Below are positions 8,831 through 16,703 of a stretch of 53,677 bases of DNA, one piece after another. Source of the DNA: Bacteroidales bacterium (lineage in GTDB: Bacteria > Bacteroidota > Bacteroidia > Bacteroidales > UBA7960); assembly GCA_003560165.1 (NCBI GenBank), contig PWJC01000092.1, positions 1 to 53,677 on the forward strand, in the 5' to 3' direction. Made by a program: the position numbers and the translations under genes. Every line of letters begins with the position of its first letter. Position 1 is the first letter of the stretch. A model generated the notes under the pieces. It was not told the origin of the DNA. It made no database searches and saw nothing but the letters and a program-made list of their open reading frames with translations.

Positions 8831-9292
8831 TTAGCGCGGATTGTCTTCGGCAAACCATTCGGCATAGGAGGTGGAGGTTTCGTGCAGCTTCAATGAGTGC
8901 AGCCGTACGCCTTCAGGAAGGGCTTCCCGGATCTTGTCTGCAAAATCGCTGATCATGTTTTCGCAGGTCGGCTGGTAGGGGACGGCCACCACCTTGCCGC
9001 AGAGGGGATGGCTGACGGCCATCTCACTGTGGGGAGTGGCGGCATTCACCAGCAGGGCATGGTCGAGGGGATCGACGATCAGGCGGTTGACCACTTGTTT
9101 TAACACAGAAAAATCCATGACCATCCCGTGTTTGTGGTCACGGGGGTCATCAAGGGGGCGACCCTGCACGGTAACGTACAACAGATAGCTGTGCCCGTGG
9201 ATGTTTTGGCAGGGCCCATCGTAGTTCCAGAGGGCGTGCGCCGCCTCAAAGCGGAACTGCCTGGTGATCCTGATGGTGGGAGTTTTTTCCAT
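8831..9292 (-). CDS. queD: 6-carboxytetrahydropterin synthase (QueD/PTPS family)
   Basis: A 153-residue cytosolic enzyme of the tunnelling-fold pterin family. QueD converts 7,8-dihydroneopterin triphosphate to 6-carboxytetrahydropterin in queuosine synthesis. Zinc ligands are H19 (FEAAHALW) and H32/H34 (IHGHSY). C28 in PCQNIHGHS, H78 in LDHALL and E138 in HETSTSYAEWF complete the catalytic set. The single C-x3-H-x-H spacing favours QueD over 6-pyruvoyl-tetrahydropterin synthase. It is the last gene of the operon alpha/beta hydrolase - TonB_C - queD, with 24 bases to the previous gene. No queC, queE or queF is in the window. Confidence 0.9.
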   Translation of the reverse strand: MEKTPTIRITRQFRFEAAHALWNYDGPCQNIHGHSYLLYVTVQGRPLDDPRDHKHGMVMDFSVLKQVVNRLIVDPLDHALLVNAATPHSEMAVSHPLCGKVVAVPYQPTCENMISDFADKIREALPEGVRLHSLKLHETSTSYAEWFAEDNPR

Positions 9293-9316
9293 ACGAATCG
9301 GGTGTTGCTTTGTAAC

Positions 9317-9769
9317 CTAGGGGGTGTAGCGGATGGTAAAGGTATATCCGGATTCCCCGGATCCGGATGCGGTGGTCCGCTCGCCGGTCTTTTCATTTTT
9401 CCCTCCGGCAGATTCGCTGTAACTTACCAGCAAACGTGTATTCCCGGGCTTCGATCTGATGCGGAAGGGTATCCTGATCCTGTGGTTGGCCACCACCTTC
9501 ACGCCCCTGTTCTTCACGGCCTGGTAGGTGAGCATGCCCACCAGCCTGAGGGCTTCTTCATCGCAGCCGTATCCCAGCCCTTTGGCAACCACGGCTTCCC
9601 TTACCTCGCCCTTGCCGGTGACTCTGAACCTGACGATAACATCACCCTGTATCCCCTTTTCCAATGCCTGGGGGGGATAGCGAAGATTGGCGCGGACAAA
9701 GGCTTTCAGTGCCTCCCGGCCCCCGTACAGACGGGGTAGTTTCAGGAACTTTTTATTTCGCTTGTCCAT
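9317..9769 (-). CDS. small TonB C-terminal domain protein lacking an anchor
   Basis: A 150-residue protein when started at the ATG at 9769 (MDKRNKKFLKLPRLYGG). The longer frame from 9853 would read back into the hydrolase gene. Residues about 15-105 carry the TonB C-terminal/energy-transducer motif: ANLRYPPQALEKGIQGDVIVRFRVTGKGEV, then EEALRLVGML. There is no N-terminal membrane helix, no signal peptide and no proline-rich linker, so it cannot be a classical TonB. The last 45 residues are hydrophilic, rich in Gly, Ser and Lys, and unlike anything I recognise. It sits 17 bases behind the hydrolase stop. Its function is unknown. Confidence 0.75.
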   Translation of the reverse strand: MDKRNKKFLKLPRLYGGREALKAFVRANLRYPPQALEKGIQGDVIVRFRVTGKGEVREAVVAKGLGYGCDEEALRLVGMLTYQAVKNRGVKVVANHRIRIPFRIRSKPGNTRLLVSYSESAGGKNEKTGERTTASGSGESGYTFTIRYTP

Positions 9770-9786
9770 GCCGGAGCCATTGTTTG

Positions 9787-10668
9787 TCAGGAACGCCCAT
9801 TGATGAAACCGATGGCATGATGATTGAAGGCCATTGGCTGGTCTACATTGCATACATGCCCTGAGTTCTCTATGGTGATCAGTGTTGCCAGCTCGTTGCG
9901 AGCCACGAGTTCTTTGACCGGATGAAGGAAAAGATGATCCTCGTCGCCCATCAGGTAAAGTGTGGGGATGCGGGGGTTTTGCTCTACCTGGTATTGCAGC
10001 AGGGGATTGACATCTTTGAGCAGCTTGAACCAGCGGTTGATTTCCCTGCGGTAGATCTTCTGTGCCTCCTTGATAAAAAGGTAGCGGCTTTCCTTATGCC
10101 TTTTGTTGGGCATTAAAATGCGGGCCAGAAGGCGGTACAGCCACATAAAAGGGATAACGGGCTTGAATACCTTGGCCACCCATACCAGAAAGCGCGACCG
10201 GATGTTCAAACGGGTTATTGCCCCGGCAAGAACCATGCTCTCTACCCTTTGGGGATCAATTTCGGCAATGACACGAATCAGGATGGTCCCCAGGGAAACT
10301 CCCACAAAATGGCTCTTACGGATATCCAGGTGGTCGAGTACGGCCAGTACGTCCAGGCTGACATCCTCAAAAGTATACTCCCTGCCCATATAGGCAGAAA
10401 ATAAATCGCGGGAGCGGCCATGACCCCGCAGATCGACCACCAGTACGTTGAAATGGGTGGAGAAATCCCGGATCTGTTTAAACCATATGATGGAACTGCC
10501 GCCCACCCCGTGAATAAAGGTAACCCATGGGGCATCCGGAGATTTCAGATAGGTTTTGTAAAACAAGCGGGCATCCGGGGCGGGGGTATTGCCGGAAGGT
10601 TCCATGCGATGCCCTGCAACCTCTGCTGCGTAATGTGCGCTATCCGGATGATGCTTGTTCCTGTTCAT
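9787..10668 (-). CDS. alpha/beta hydrolase
   Basis: A 293-residue cytosolic alpha/beta-hydrolase-fold protein. The oxyanion segment is TFIHGVGGSS (50-59). The nucleophile elbow GVSLG puts Ser at 125. The acid is D242 or D244 in LMGDEDH, and the base is H271 in ENSGHVCNVDQP. RGHGRS at 81-86 is the standard second oxyanion loop. The complete triad predicts an esterase, lipase or related activity with unknown substrate. It is the first gene of an operon with the TonB_C protein and queD, under an exact -7 box at 10679-10686. Confidence 0.88.
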   Translation of the reverse strand: MNRNKHHPDSAHYAAEVAGHRMEPSGNTPAPDARLFYKTYLKSPDAPWVTFIHGVGGSSIIWFKQIRDFSTHFNVLVVDLRGHGRSRDLFSAYMGREYTFEDVSLDVLAVLDHLDIRKSHFVGVSLGTILIRVIAEIDPQRVESMVLAGAITRLNIRSRFLVWVAKVFKPVIPFMWLYRLLARILMPNKRHKESRYLFIKEAQKIYRREINRWFKLLKDVNPLLQYQVEQNPRIPTLYLMGDEDHLFLHPVKELVARNELATLITIENSGHVCNVDQPMAFNHHAIGFINGRS

Positions 10669-10678
10669 TTACTGTTTG

Positions 10679-10686
10679 CAAAGGTA
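10679..10686 (-). promoter_or_regulatory. promoter -7 box for the hydrolase-TonB_C-queD operon
   Basis: The minus strand reads TACCTTTG, an exact TAnnTTTG match, 10 bases before the hydrolase ATG. No clear TTG is seen at -33. The short distance implies a very short leader. Confidence 0.5.
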
Positions 10687-10766
10687 CGCATTAAACGGCA
10701 GCCGGCGGTTGTTATCCGCCTGCAAACTGAACCCGGCAGGCCGTCGGAGCTGGTTTGTTGGTTGTT

Positions 10767-11348
10767 TTACAAGGGACGGGTGAGGTCAAAATCCACCCTC
10801 AGACGTTTCTCCCCGTCGCGTTCAAGACGGTAGGTAAAGGTGGTAAAGGCTTCATCGATCATGATGGTCCAGATATTGCCTTCTCCACCTTCAATGAGTT
10901 CGGCTGTATATTCATCTGCCGGAAAATGCTGTACAAATGCTGTGCCGGAATCATCGGCATAACCTCCGTACAGGCTTTCCGCTTCGGGAGTACCATCGGG
11001 GTAGCGGTGGTCGTGACGTAACCTCAGTCTTCCGTCTTCTATGGTGAACATCCAGGTGCGTGAACGGTCTTCGCCCACACGGAAGGGGATATGGATGTGG
11101 TCGCTTTCGCATCGTTCGACATGCATGACCATTTCGTAATCCTCCCACCCGGCGGCATGGTGGCTCCTGAATACCTGCTCTCCTTCAAAAGACTTACCGC
11201 ACAGGCTGGCCAAGTTGTTGAAGAAATCCTGATGGGTTTCCAGTATCAGTTCGCCGCTTACTGGCTGAGGGGGTTCCGGCTGAGGGCGCCTGCCGCAGGA
11301 AATGACAAAAAAGGTAAGGCTTAGGATGAATAGGGCTGTCCGGTACAT
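10767..11348 (-). CDS. lipoprotein A, unknown conserved family
   Basis: A 193-residue lipoprotein starting at the ATG at 11348 (MYRTALFILSLTFFVISC). The upstream extension of the frame is ignored because the exact promoter box at 11398-11405 lies within it. The lipidated cysteine is at about 18, followed by a proline-rich spacer (GRRPQPEPPQPV). The body has two cysteines (SLCGKSF and HVERCESDHIHIPF), the block RSRTWMFTIEDGRLRLRHDH, RYPDGTPEAESLYGGYAD, and ends RVDFDLT. Lipoprotein B at 16704-17279 is alignable over its whole length with the same blocks. I do not recognise a named domain. The product is predicted to be anchored in the outer or inner membrane facing the periplasm. Confidence 0.82.
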   Translation of the reverse strand: MYRTALFILSLTFFVISCGRRPQPEPPQPVSGELILETHQDFFNNLASLCGKSFEGEQVFRSHHAAGWEDYEMVMHVERCESDHIHIPFRVGEDRSRTWMFTIEDGRLRLRHDHRYPDGTPEAESLYGGYADDSGTAFVQHFPADEYTAELIEGGEGNIWTIMIDEAFTTFTYRLERDGEKRLRVDFDLTRPL

Positions 11349-11397
11349 CGTCTGAGAATGTTTTTGTGGAACAATGGGTTTGCATGCAATGGAAAGA

Positions 11398-11446
11398 CAA
11401 AGATAATGCTTCATTGCATTTGTTGCATCGGTCTGCAATAATTTTG
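11398..11446. promoter_or_regulatory. divergent promoters, lipoprotein A / peptide ABC ATPase
   Basis: Two exact -7 boxes face away from each other. The minus strand has TATCTTTG at 11398-11405, 49 bases before lipoprotein A. The plus strand has TAATTTTG at 11439-11446, 36 bases before the ABC ATPase ATG, with a TTG 22 bases upstream of it. Their upstream elements overlap, so the two genes may be co-regulated or compete for RNA polymerase. Confidence 0.6.
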
Positions 11447-11482
11447 GCATCAATCCTGGTGTATTGCTATATTTGCTGCTTT

Positions 11483-13210
11483 ATGGAACCCCTGTGCCTT
11501 CTTTCGGTAAAAAAACTTTCCGTTTCCTTCGAAACTGCTGACGGCATGGTCGATGCCGTGAAGGATCTGGACCTGTGCCTTTATCCTGGTGAAACACTCG
11601 GTCTTGTCGGTGAGTCGGGCTGTGGAAAGTCGGTGACAGCCCTTGCCGTGATGCGGTTGCTTGGCCGAAGCACGGCAAGGGTGCATTCGGGTGAGATATG
11701 GTTCCGGCATCCTGTCAGCGGCCCTGTTGATCTGCTCACCTTGCCACTAAAACAGATGCAGTCTATCAGGGGGAAGCATCTGTCCATGATATTCCAGGAA
11801 CCCATGACCTCGCTGAATCCGGTTAAACGCTGTGGCGACCAGCTGGTGGAAAGCCTGCTCTGGCATAAGCATTGCGGACGGCGGGAGGCCAGGCACAGGG
11901 CCCTCTCCCTGTTTGAGGAGGTGAACCTGCCCTCACCCTCTTCCCTGCTCAGGGCCTGGCCGCATGAACTTTCGGGGGGGCAAAAGCAGCGGGTAATGAT
12001 CGCCATGGCCATGGCATGCAGGCCTTCGGTTTTACTTGCCGACGAACCTACCACGGCATTGGACCTCAGGGTACAGCAAGGTATACTCGAACTCATTGTC
12101 CGGCTGCAGCGCGAATACGGCATGGGGGTGTTGTTCATTTCGCACGATTTGGGGGTCATTGCACAGCTAGCCCGGCGGGCCATGGTCATGAGGGAGGGGC
12201 GACTGGTCGAAAGCGGGGAGGTGAATGAATTGTTCGACCGGCCCACAGCCCCTTATACCAGGGCCCTGGTCGCCTGCCGCCCACCCCTTGATGCCAGGCC
12301 TGCCAGGCTGGCCACTGTTGAAGATTTCATGACACCCTCTCCCGGCACTGTTGTAAAGCCGGTCCCTGCTTCCTCCGGCCCTTCGCGGAGCGAGCGGCAT
12401 CAGCGGATGTATGCCGGCAAACCCATACTGGAGGTGAAAGGGCTGCGAACCCATTATGTGGTCCGCAGAAACCTGTGGGGACGCCCAACGGCTTTCCATA
12501 AAGCAGTAAACAACATCAGTTTCTCTGTCTATCCGGGCGAGACCCTCGGACTGGTAGGGGAGTCGGGTTGCGGAAAAACCACCCTGGGCCGCAGCATCAT
12601 GCGCCTGATCAATCCGACCGGTGGCCAGGTCGTTTACAAAGGGGTGAATATTGCCAGCCTGTCGGCCTCCGGGCTTCGGAAGCTAAGGCCCCGCTTCCAG
12701 ATCATATTTCAGGATCCCTATGCTTCCCTGAATCCCGGGATCAGCGTGGGCGATGCCATCATGGAGCCTATGCGGGTGCACGGGATATTCCGCGATAAGA
12801 CCGAAAGGAAGAAAAGGATGCGTTTGCTGCTTGAGCAGGTGGGAATGGAAGAGCGGCATGCACGGCGCTATCCGCATGAGTTCAGCGGCGGACAACGGCA
12901 ACGCATCTGCATTGCACGTGCCCTGGCGCTGAACCCTGAATTCATCATTTGCGACGAGTCGGTGTCGGCCCTCGATGTGTCGGTGCAGGCCCAGGTGCTG
13001 AACCTGCTCAGCGATCTGAAGGATTCTTTCGGCCTGACCTATATCGTGATCTCACACGACCTTTCGGTGGTAAAGTACCTGTCTGACCGTATCCTGGTTA
13101 TGAAAAACGGGCAATTGGTCGAAAGCGGGGAAGCCGACAGCCTGGTTGCCCATCCGCAGAAGGATTATACCAGGGAGTTGATCAGGGCCATACCCGGGAA
13201 CCGGATCTGA
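11483..13210 (+). CDS. fused DppD-DppF-type peptide ABC transporter ATPase
   Basis: A 575-residue cytosolic protein with two complete nucleotide-binding domains (about 5-265 and 310-570). I started it at the ATG at 11483 (MEPLCLLSVKKLSVSF) because the earlier in-frame part overlaps the promoter. Domain 1 has GESGCGKS, LSGGQKQR and LLADEPTTALD. Domain 2 has GESGCGKTT, FSGGQRQR and IICDESVSALD. Both halves match the oligopeptide/dipeptide importer ATPases DppD and DppF, here joined into one chain, as is common in Bacteroidota. No permease or binding-protein gene is nearby, so it presumably powers a transporter encoded elsewhere. Confidence 0.9.
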   Translation: MEPLCLLSVKKLSVSFETADGMVDAVKDLDLCLYPGETLGLVGESGCGKSVTALAVMRLLGRSTARVHSGEIWFRHPVSGPVDLLTLPLKQMQSIRGKHLSMIFQEPMTSLNPVKRCGDQLVESLLWHKHCGRREARHRALSLFEEVNLPSPSSLLRAWPHELSGGQKQRVMIAMAMACRPSVLLADEPTTALDLRVQQGILELIVRLQREYGMGVLFISHDLGVIAQLARRAMVMREGRLVESGEVNELFDRPTAPYTRALVACRPPLDARPARLATVEDFMTPSPGTVVKPVPASSGPSRSERHQRMYAGKPILEVKGLRTHYVVRRNLWGRPTAFHKAVNNISFSVYPGETLGLVGESGCGKTTLGRSIMRLINPTGGQVVYKGVNIASLSASGLRKLRPRFQIIFQDPYASLNPGISVGDAIMEPMRVHGIFRDKTERKKRMRLLLEQVGMEERHARRYPHEFSGGQRQRICIARALALNPEFIICDESVSALDVSVQAQVLNLLSDLKDSFGLTYIVISHDLSVVKYLSDRILVMKNGQLVESGEADSLVAHPQKDYTRELIRAIPGNRI

Positions 13211-13212
13211 GC

Positions 13213-13968
13213 CTACATCCGTGACATCATCTCGTCGGTAAGTTCCAGGTTGTGGAACACATTTTGCACATCCTCGTCTTCTTCAAATGCCTCGATGAGT
13301 TTCATCACCCTGGCGGCAGCTTTCCTGCCGGGTGTTACCGTTGTATTCGGAATGCGTTGCAGTTCGGCGTTCTCGGCCTCCACACCTAGTTCCTCCAGCT
13401 TTTTGACCATTGGGCCGAAATCTTCCATGGCGGTGTACAGGGTCATGAAACCTCCTTCGGTTTCGGCCTCTTCGGCACCGGCATCGATCACTTCCATCAA
13501 AAAGTCTTCTTCTTTCAGGCCTTTCTCCTGAAGGGTTTCCAGGGGAAGGGAGAACACACCCTTGCGGACGAACAGAAAGCTCAGGGCCCCGTTGGTTTCA
13601 AGTTTGCCATTGTGCTTGTTGAAGTAAGAGCGTACATTGGCCACGGTACGCTGCACATTGTCGGTCAGGCATTCGACATATACCGCCACCCCGTCACTGG
13701 CGTAGCCTTCGTAGGTCACTTCCTGGAAATCGGCGGCATTTTTGTCGCCGGCCCTGGTGATGGCGCGCTGAATATTGTCTTTGGGCATGTTCGCCCCTTT
13801 GGCGTTGGATATGGCCAGCCTCAGCCGGGGGTTGCTTTCGGGGTCATTCCCTCCTTCCTTTACCGCAATATTGATCTCCTTGATAATGCGTGAAAACAGT
13901 TTGGAACGCCTGGCGTCGAGAGCTCCCTTTTTTCGCTTGATGGTTGACCATTTGCTGTGACCTGACAT
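13213..13968 (-). CDS. yebC: YebC/PmpR family protein
   Basis: A 251-residue protein with the YebC signature at its start (MSGHSKWSTIKRKKGALDA). Three alpha/beta domains follow, including GANMPKDNIQRAI and EGYASDGVAVYVECLTDN. The family was annotated as a DNA-binding transcriptional regulator. Recent work on bacterial and mitochondrial members points to a role in translation of difficult proline-containing sequences, so the molecular role is open. The length is normal. It converges on the ABC ATPase gene with two bases between the stops. A -7 box lies just upstream at 13986-13993. Confidence 0.93.
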   Translation of the reverse strand: MSGHSKWSTIKRKKGALDARRSKLFSRIIKEINIAVKEGGNDPESNPRLRLAISNAKGANMPKDNIQRAITRAGDKNAADFQEVTYEGYASDGVAVYVECLTDNVQRTVANVRSYFNKHNGKLETNGALSFLFVRKGVFSLPLETLQEKGLKEEDFLMEVIDAGAEEAETEGGFMTLYTAMEDFGPMVKKLEELGVEAENAELQRIPNTTVTPGRKAAARVMKLIEAFEEDEDVQNVFHNLELTDEMMSRM

Positions 13969-13985
13969 GGTGTTTCGTTTTTTTG

Positions 13986-13993
13986 CAAAAATA
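13986..13993 (-). promoter_or_regulatory. promoter -7 box for yebC
   Basis: The minus strand reads TATTTTTG, an exact TAnnTTTG match, 17 bases before the yebC ATG. No obvious -33 TTG is seen. Confidence 0.45.
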
Positions 13994-14020
13994 ATGAATT
14001 CTTCCCGTTTGCAGGCCTGT

Positions 14021-14054
14021 AAAAAAGGCGGCCGGGATTACCAGCCCGGCCGCC
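14021..14054 (-). terminator. rho-independent terminator of the DUF2807 genes
   Basis: A perfect 10-bp stem, GGCGGCCGGG (14027-14036) with CCCGGCCGCC (14045-14054), and an 8-base loop. Read on the minus strand it is followed directly by six T. It lies 36 bases past the stop of the DUF2807 beta-barrel gene and just upstream of the yebC promoter, so it separates the two transcription units. Confidence 0.9.
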
Positions 14055-14090
14055 TGAAAACCAATAGCAGAATTCAGCAGATGAAGCGAA

Positions 14091-15608
14091 TCAGAAATTC
14101 AGCAATCGGATACCCACATTGAAGGGTACCAGTTCGGGGCCTTTGTCTTCCCTGAACAGTTCGTTCAACGCATAGGTGGCAAACAGGTTTACCCTGCCCC
14201 AACCAATCCTGGCAATGGCTTCGTAACGAAAAGGCACCAGGTGGAAATCTTTGAAGTCTTTGTCTTTTTGGCGGCTGCCATCTGTCCTGTAAACCTGTTT
14301 GGTGTGGCTGCGTAGCCGGATTCCCACGTTCAGCCCTGCCGCCATATGGAAACGGTTGCTGGCATCATACCTTTGTCTGGCCTGAAATTCAAGCATAAAG
14401 GGCACGTTCAGATGGGAGACGGTGAGTTTGTTCTTCCTGAAATTATGCACGGTGTCGGTATAGTATGACAGCTGATCTTCTTCGTGCACCAGGCGGATGT
14501 TATTCCGGAAGCGGTAGTTGTTCCAGCCAAAGCCCAGTCCGGTCACCAGTCCCAGAGCGGAGTTGGGCCCCCTTACAATGGGCAGGTTCTGCTGCCACAG
14601 GTTCAGGTTTACCGAAATGGAGCGGTTGTATTCCAGGTCCATAAAACTGTATTCGTTTGGCAGTTCGAGGCCATTGTCGGTGGTCATGTAGCCGTTAATG
14701 CCCAGATAGAGGCCTGTCCATTCGTTGCGCCAGGTGGTCTTGGGCACCCTCCGTACATTCACCCGCCTGCCTTCGGTAATGGTGACCTCATGGCTTCCCA
14801 TGCGCACCACCAAGGTGTCTTCCGCTTCTTTTACCTGCATGCCGGGGTCGGCTTCCACCCGCCGTTCTTCCCTTTCCCTGGTCCTGGCATCCGTAACGGG
14901 TTCCACTCCCCTGATCGAAGCGGTGGTCGAAGCGGAATAGTAGCCTACTTCGGGATTTCCCCTCACCACGATGGAGGAAGTGCCGCTGGCCTCTGCGTCA
15001 AGCAGATCGGTGGCTGTGAGCCTGACGCTGGAGGTGCCCGAACTCCTGACCCTGGTTTGTCTGGTGATCAGCTCATAGGTCCTGGCCCGGGATACGCCCG
15101 AAACAGTCAGGATATGCAAGGCAGCTTCGCCCGACAATTCTGCGCCCGAGGCTCCGCTGACAGTGGTGGTCAGTTGGTCGGCGTCTAAGTCCAGACGCAT
15201 GGTGGCCGCGCCCGAAACAACCAGCTCCATAACGGGGTCACTCAGGGTATTTGAGCTTACGACGGAGGAAGCCCCCACGGCATGGATAACCAAAAAGGCC
15301 GGTGCAGTGACGCGTACCTCCACGTCCTTCAGGTTGCGGGCATGCCGGGTATAGTTGATCTTCAGGATGTCGTAGGGGCCGCTGCGCTCCACCCGGGTCT
15401 CAATATCGGGCAGGTGTTCTTCGGGGGCTTCGACCTTTACCGAGTAATAGTCGCCCTGGGTGAGGACAACCCTGATCATGCTGCCTGCCTCAATGCCGTC
15501 GAATGGGCCGGTTTCCCTTGTCTCTGTGATGGTCTGGGCCAAAAGGGCCTGTGGTATCATCATGATGGCGGCCATCGTAAGGGAGAGGATAAATGCTTTT
15601 GTTTTCAT
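14091..15608 (-). CDS. head GIN (DUF2807) protein with C-terminal beta-barrel
   Basis: A 505-residue exported protein with a signal peptide ending near ALLAQ (residue 25). Residues about 30-220 form the DUF2807/head-GIN domain: FDGIEAGSMIRVVLTQGD, with repeated beta-helix-like turns rich in Gly, Ala, Ser and Thr such as VSGAATMRLDLDADQLTTTVSGASGAEL. A charged linker (RTREREERRVEADPG) follows. Residues about 290-505 look like an outer-membrane beta-barrel (GLYLGINGY, LVTGLGFGWNNYRF) ending in a terminal Phe. DUF2807 has no firm function; head-GIN proteins are thought to be envelope-associated. The next upstream gene encodes a second DUF2807 protein 56 bases away. Confidence 0.85.
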   Translation of the reverse strand: MKTKAFILSLTMAAIMMIPQALLAQTITETRETGPFDGIEAGSMIRVVLTQGDYYSVKVEAPEEHLPDIETRVERSGPYDILKINYTRHARNLKDVEVRVTAPAFLVIHAVGASSVVSSNTLSDPVMELVVSGAATMRLDLDADQLTTTVSGASGAELSGEAALHILTVSGVSRARTYELITRQTRVRSSGTSSVRLTATDLLDAEASGTSSIVVRGNPEVGYYSASTTASIRGVEPVTDARTREREERRVEADPGMQVKEAEDTLVVRMGSHEVTITEGRRVNVRRVPKTTWRNEWTGLYLGINGYMTTDNGLELPNEYSFMDLEYNRSISVNLNLWQQNLPIVRGPNSALGLVTGLGFGWNNYRFRNNIRLVHEEDQLSYYTDTVHNFRKNKLTVSHLNVPFMLEFQARQRYDASNRFHMAAGLNVGIRLRSHTKQVYRTDGSRQKDKDFKDFHLVPFRYEAIARIGWGRVNLFATYALNELFREDKGPELVPFNVGIRLLNF

Positions 15609-15664
15609 CGTTTGGTGGTTTAAAATGTTTTTTGTTTTAATTGGTTAGTTACTTGCAAAATATG

Positions 15665-16420
15665 TCAGGGTTGTGTTTGCCGGGCTCTCCTGATGCTTCC
15701 CAGTCCGGTTTTCCGTGTAATGACATTGGGGGGATCCCCGTAATACCTGATACTGCCAATTCCGCTCAGGGTGGCCACCAGCCTTTTGCTGGCATGCACA
15801 TGAGCCGATCCGGTGCCGGAGAGCTTCAGTTCGGTCTCTGAGGAAAGCAGTTTTTCTGCCCGTATATTGCTGGCGCCCGACAACTCCAGAAAGTGCGATT
15901 GCGCATTGCCCTCCAGCCAGATGTTGGCTGCACCCGATACCCGGGTCGACAGCCGGGTGACTTCCATGCCCAGTTCTGCGTTCACGGCTCCGATAAAATC
16001 GAGCATCAGTTCGCCTGCCAGTATCCTGCCGGAGGAAGACAGCTTGCTGGCTCCCCCAACGGTCAGTTTTTTCAGGCAGGGATAGGTGATGTCGAGGGTC
16101 ATGGTATTGGGCCTGGGGATGACCTCCCTGCTGCTGTCTATATAGAGGATGCTGTCTTCGACCGCTATGCTTACCAGTTCGTGAAGGTTGCTGTCGGTTT
16201 CAAGGATTACCTGCCCCTCATCGCCCTGGCTCAGGGTCACATCGAACATACCCCTGATGTCGATGCTGTGGAAAGCTCTTAACTGATGCGTTTCACTGAG
16301 CACCATCCCATCGCCCTGCACCAGCTGCGAGCCCCCCGGATAACAGCCCTGGAGCGAGATGAGGCCGATCAGAAAGACAGCGGGCAACAGTGTTTTTTTA
16401 TGATGCTTTGCGACAGACAT
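15665..16420 (-). CDS. head GIN (DUF2807) lipoprotein
   Basis: A 251-residue lipoprotein. The signal peptide ends in the lipobox SLQGC (Cys about 26). The DUF2807 domain fills the rest (LRAFHSIDIRGMFDVTLSQGDEG, then LTVGGASKLSSSGRI, RVSGAANIWLEGNAQ and ELSGASNIRAEKL), a run of beta-helix-like repeats. The C-terminus is short and basic. It is a tandem relative of the next gene but lacks its beta-barrel. The pair may form a membrane-anchored and barrel-anchored partnership; that is inference from order and family alone. Confidence 0.87.
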   Translation of the reverse strand: MSVAKHHKKTLLPAVFLIGLISLQGCYPGGSQLVQGDGMVLSETHQLRAFHSIDIRGMFDVTLSQGDEGQVILETDSNLHELVSIAVEDSILYIDSSREVIPRPNTMTLDITYPCLKKLTVGGASKLSSSGRILAGELMLDFIGAVNAELGMEVTRLSTRVSGAANIWLEGNAQSHFLELSGASNIRAEKLLSSETELKLSGTGSAHVHASKRLVATLSGIGSIRYYGDPPNVITRKTGLGSIRRARQTQP

Positions 16421-16703
16421 GTTGAAGCGGAGTTTTATGGGTTTATGTCTATGACGGACCGGTTTGCAAAAAAGTTACAGTTCTGTGCCTGCAAACCGTA
16501 TATTTCGGGTTGCCGGTAAAGGAAAAAATGCTATGTTCGCAATGCATCATTCATTGGCAGTGCGTTGTAGAAGTGGAAGGTGGGAGACAGAGGACGGAGG
16601 ACATACCTTTCGATCTTCCGACATTTTGACCTTTTAATTTTTCAGACCGTTCTGCTTTTTTACATTTATCTTTACAAAATATCAAAACAAAAATCAAAAC
16701 AAC
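16421..16703. other. 283-base divergent intergenic region with purine-rich tract
   Basis: This region lies between the DUF2807 lipoprotein (minus) and lipoprotein B (plus). Bases 16571-16602 are almost pure purine (GTGGAAGGTGGGAGACAG and AGGACGGAGGAC blocks). TATCTTTA at 16667-16674, one mismatch from TAnnTTTG and 30 bases before the lipoprotein B ATG, is a likely -7 box. No gene or RNA structure is evident. Confidence 0.5.

Noticed and set aside
11366-11482. N-terminal extension of the peptide ABC ATPase from an upstream in-frame ATG
   Set aside because: The added 39 residues would be encoded across both divergent promoter boxes and are not part of the ABC domain.
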